A stretch of 64,000 bases of DNA, from contig NZ_BDBB01000009.1 in assembly GCF_001612765.1 (NCBI RefSeq), positions 62,001 through 126,000 on the forward strand. Direction: 5' to 3'. Source of the DNA: Nocardia arthritidis NBRC 100137 (GTDB taxonomy: Bacteria; Actinomycetota; Actinomycetes; Mycobacteriales; Mycobacteriaceae). Both the position numbers and the translations under genes were made by a program. Every line of letters begins with the position of its first letter. The stretch's first letter is position 1. The notes under the pieces were generated by a model. It did no database searches. It saw only the letters and a program-made list of their open reading frames with translations, and was not told the DNA's origin. This document shows, one piece after another, positions 61,850-64,000 of this stretch.

Positions 61850-62021
61850 CGCCAGTTACATGATCATTCCCCTGATTCCCAAGCTGAGAGCGCGTTCGTA
61901 CGTAGTCAGTCGAGACCGCCGGCTTGAAGCCGTGGTTCTCCAGGAAATTTGGCCTGCCGTCCTTGTCGCACTTCTCGATCGCCTGCAACACATACGAGCG
62001 GGTCAACGACGACACCTGCAC
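61850..62021 (-). pseudogene. McrA-like HNH restriction protein, N-terminal fragment
   Basis: Starts MQVSSLTRSYVLQAIEKCDK then DGRPNFLENHGFKPAV, which matches the N-terminal domain of ScoMcrA-type HNH restriction proteins (xLTRxxVLxAIxExDxxGRxxFLxxYGF). It diverges after about 45 residues and ends at 61731. A truncated gene in E3. Confidence 0.6.
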
Positions 62022-62359
62022 TCTGATACTCCCACCTCGAGAGAACCGAACGGCGGCGACGGTACCCCAGGGTACGACACAGCTTTCGACAACCGTGGTA
62101 CTTGCTCCGGAAAGTGCTCAGCTGCGCTGCCGCTCTGGGAGCTTGCCGGGCGCCGACAAGTCACACGATGTCGGTCCGCTAGTGGCGATACTCAAGCTGA
62201 TGTGGCCAAATCACGACCGGCACGGCGGGGCTCCCAAGGGGGCTCCGTCGGTGATCGACGCGCGAAGCGTCGTGACACTCGCGGCCACGATCATCCAGTG
62301 GCATCGTGAAGGTTGGACCGTGGCAAGCCGGTAGGCCGGGCGCTCCGAACCGATGCATG

Positions 62360-62392
62360 CTGGGGCCAATTTGGGGCCACACGCTATGAACG
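62360..62392 (+). repeat. putative integrase arm-type sites, right end of E3
   Basis: Decamer variants CTGGGGCCA and TTTGGGGCCA at 11-base spacing, then CCACACGCTATGAACG (62377-62392), as at the right end of E1. Confidence 0.6.
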
Positions 62393-62473
62393 GTCCTGTA
62401 CAGGAGTCGCGACAGAGCCGTTTTAGCCAAATGCACAACGTGTTTGACGTGCACAAACCGAATACGGGGATAG

Positions 62474-62516
62474 CTGGGGGTCAAGTGGTCGCAGGTTCAA
62501 ATCCTGTCAGCCCGAC
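62474..62516 (+). repeat. attachment core copy C (attR of E3, attL of E4)
   Basis: Identical 43-bp core. Followed by GACAGCGAAAACCCCTTCCG, the same downstream context as copy A. Confidence 0.9.
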
Positions 62517-62521
62517 AGCGA

Positions 62522-62555
62522 AAACCCCTTCCGACCAGCGTCGGAAGGGGTTTTC
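62522..62555 (+). terminator. tRNA-type terminator copy after core C
   Basis: GAAAACCCCTTCCGACCAGC hairpin followed by GTCGGAAGGGGTTTTC, as at 23006-23039. Confidence 0.75.
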
Positions 62556-62593
62556 CGGTTCCTGAGGGAGGGGCCGGATTCGACCCGAGCCAG

Positions 62594-63735
62594 TCAAAAT
62601 CTCATACTTTCGCCCTCGTCGCCGCGGGCCCAGCGTTCCAGGACGTCCCGATTGTCCGGAACGTCTCCGGGATGTCGATGTAGTGGGTCTTAGCCACCGC
62701 GCGGGTGTTGCCGAGTTGGCGGGCGGCGCGTTCGGGGTCGCCGTAGGCGTGGTCGACCGCGGTGGCCGCGCCTTCGCGGAACGTGCGCGGGGTCACCCAG
62801 GCGAAGTTCTCGCCACGTGCCGCGCGCCAGTGCGGCCGAAGTTGTTCGGGTTGCGCAGCGACCCGTTTCGGGCCGGGAACAGCAGTCCCATCGGGTTGGG
62901 GCGGTCGCCGACTTCCAGGTCCTTGATCGCTTCCCGGATCGCCTCGACGGTGTGGGCGGGCAGCAAGATGCGCCGCCACCCGTTGTCGGACTTCGGCGCG
63001 GGTTTGCGCACCCACTTGCCCTTCACCTCCACCAGGGTGCCGGTGACGTCGAGATAGGGCTCGGGCGCGTCGAGATGGATGTCCTCGAGCAGCAGCGCGA
63101 ACACCTCATGCGGGCGCATGCCGGTGCCGGTGATCACGTCGACCACCCACACCACCGTCCAGTCCCGCGGCGGGCCACAGCTGTAGGCCGGAGTGCCGGG
63201 AATCGCCTCCCCGTTGGGCCCACGCCCGGACCTGGGCGCGGAAGGCGGGCAGAGCGTCGTGGTCTTGCACCTTGCCGCGAGCCGGGTTGCGTCGCCGCGT
63301 AAATGGACTGACCCCGTCGAGGGGGTTGGTCTCCACCGCGCCGTGGCGGACCGCGATCTGCATCATCGCGCGCAGAATGATCTTGTGCTGCTTGGCTTTG
63401 CGCCGCAGCCCCAACGCGATGAGTCGTTTGAGGTGACGGTCCAGCTCCCCGGCGGTGGCCTGCCAGACCTGCAGGTTCCCGACCGAGTTCTCGATCTTGA
63501 TCGTCGCCGGGTTCGCGCGCTTATCGGTGGAGACATAGATCTCGCGCCGGTAGTCCTCGACATTGCCGTCGGTATAGGCTTCGTCGTCGCCCATCTCGGC
63601 CAGCAACTCCACGGCCAGGTCCATCAACTTGGTCGTGCGAGTGACCCGGCCGTACCCGAGCTGTTCACGATGATCACGCATCGCCTCGGCCAGCCGATTA
63701 CGCGCCTCGTCCGCACTCGCCCCATCGATACCCTG
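62594..63735 (-). pseudogene. E4 tyrosine integrase, frameshifted remnant
   Basis: Reads in three to four frames: SADEARNRLAEAMRDHREQL to VRAWAQRGG (N-terminal and core-binding domains), then DVITGTGMRPHEVFALLLED (catalytic Arg) after a shift near 63214, then WRAARGENFAWVTPRTFREG after a shift near 62832, then VAKTHYID with a one-base loss near 62668 before the original stop at 62594. HxxR reads TPRTFREG, so the His is replaced by Arg. Its N-terminus is cut at about 63735. Dead. Confidence 0.85.
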
Positions 63736-64000
63736 TGCCGGGTTCTGGCCCCCGCCGAAGTCCTCCCGCCTGGTGATCGCGTCGGCTTCGGCACCCGTGC
63801 TGCAAGCGACTGGGAGCGAATCGATTCCGCCCAGATCCACGGCGGGGACCTTGCCGGCACCGAGCCCGACAGCCCACACCTGCGCGCCGACCGGGTCGCC
63901 GCGGGATTGTACTTCGGTCACGCCGACCAGGACCGCGCGCTGCCACCCGAACAGGTCGACCGCCTCGAGAAGGCACTCACAGACGCGGGCGCGCGCCACC
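63736..64000 (+). pseudogene. dienelactone hydrolase family, 5'-truncated and running off the window
   Basis: The plus frame beginning at codon 63781 reads GFGTRAASDWERIDSAQIHG then GDLAGTEPDSPHLRADRVAA and GLYFGHADQDRALPPEQVDR. This matches the C-terminal half of dienelactone hydrolases, with Asp in HADQD as catalytic-triad Asp; the last His is beyond the edge. The 5' half, including the Cys or Ser nucleophile, is missing where the integrase remnant begins. Confidence 0.65.

Larger units (their letters stand above)
61605..62473. other. 869-base region with McrA fragment and arm sites
   Basis: No intact gene. It holds an McrA N-terminal fragment (61850-62021, minus), the integrase arm-like decamers at 62360-62379 and the conserved 16-mer at 62377-62392. 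The ORF 61924-62334 on the plus strand is antisense to the McrA fragment over part of its length and has no clear family. Confidence 0.5.

Noticed and set aside
61924..62334. 136-aa plus-strand ORF
   Set aside because: Partly antisense to the McrA fragment and without family resemblance.
63781..63999. N-terminal part of the 297-aa minus ORF as integrase
   Set aside because: The opposite strand encodes recognisable dienelactone hydrolase sequence here, and integrase similarity starts only near 63735.

Overview
The window is high-GC actinobacterial chromosome, most like a mycolic-acid-containing Nocardia or relative. The clues are a KasA/KasB-type ketoacyl-ACP synthase, a cyclopropane-mycolate-synthase-like methyltransferase, a secreted LIP-family lipase, an AlkB alkane hydroxylase, and the GTG/TTG start usage. 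No species can be fixed from the sequence alone.

Bases 1 to about 22,920 are chromosomal. In order: the start of a PvcB/IsnB-like dioxygenase coupled to a PvcA/IsnA-like isonitrile synthase; a three-gene minus-strand operon (SDR, acyl-CoA-dehydrogenase-fold flavoenzyme, acyltransferase 3); a CPA2 antiporter with a HAD hydrolase; a GlxA-type regulator; a KasA-like synthase; an SRPBCC-ArsR pair; a TetR facing a secreted lipase; alkB; a mycolate-type methyltransferase; an MBL hydrolase; an SDR with its TetR; a P450 with a damaged 5' end; and a TetR-NmrA pair. Gene remnants (amidohydrolase, GNAT) lie between them. The block ends in tRNA-Pro(GGG).

Bases 22,926 to about 63,735 are a tandem pile of integrated elements at the tRNA-Pro 3' end. 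A 43-bp core occurs three times (22958, 31671, 62474). E1 (about 22,958-31,713) is a small tyrosine-integrase element with Int/Xis, two tandem paralogous HTH proteins, regulators, an HTH + PP2C-phosphatase pair and a pentapeptide-TIR protein. E2 (about 31,714-57,489) is a serine-integrase element with a VirD4-like ATPase, replication-relaxation protein, adenine methylase, membrane and OmpA-like lipoproteins, XRE regulators and cargo. The cargo includes a duplicated STAND NTPase locus and an MBL + membrane-protein cassette. E3 (about 57,490-62,516) keeps only a decayed integrase end plus cargo: a winged-helix PD-(D/E)XK nuclease and an HNH protein. E4 is a frameshifted integrase remnant abutting a truncated dienelactone hydrolase gene at the right edge.

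The most striking inference is that the serine integrase gene of E2 is split by its own attachment site. In the chromosome it ends inside the tRNA core (last residues GLTGFEPATT). At the other end of E2 lies an orphan ORF of two small HTH-like units. Joining the ends at the shared CGAC fuses the two reading frames exactly, so the excised circle would encode an integrase with about 140 extra C-terminal residues. Integration would thus swap the C-terminus of the recombinase. The main undescribed-system candidates are this split integrase, the STAND pair, and the HTH + PP2C pair.
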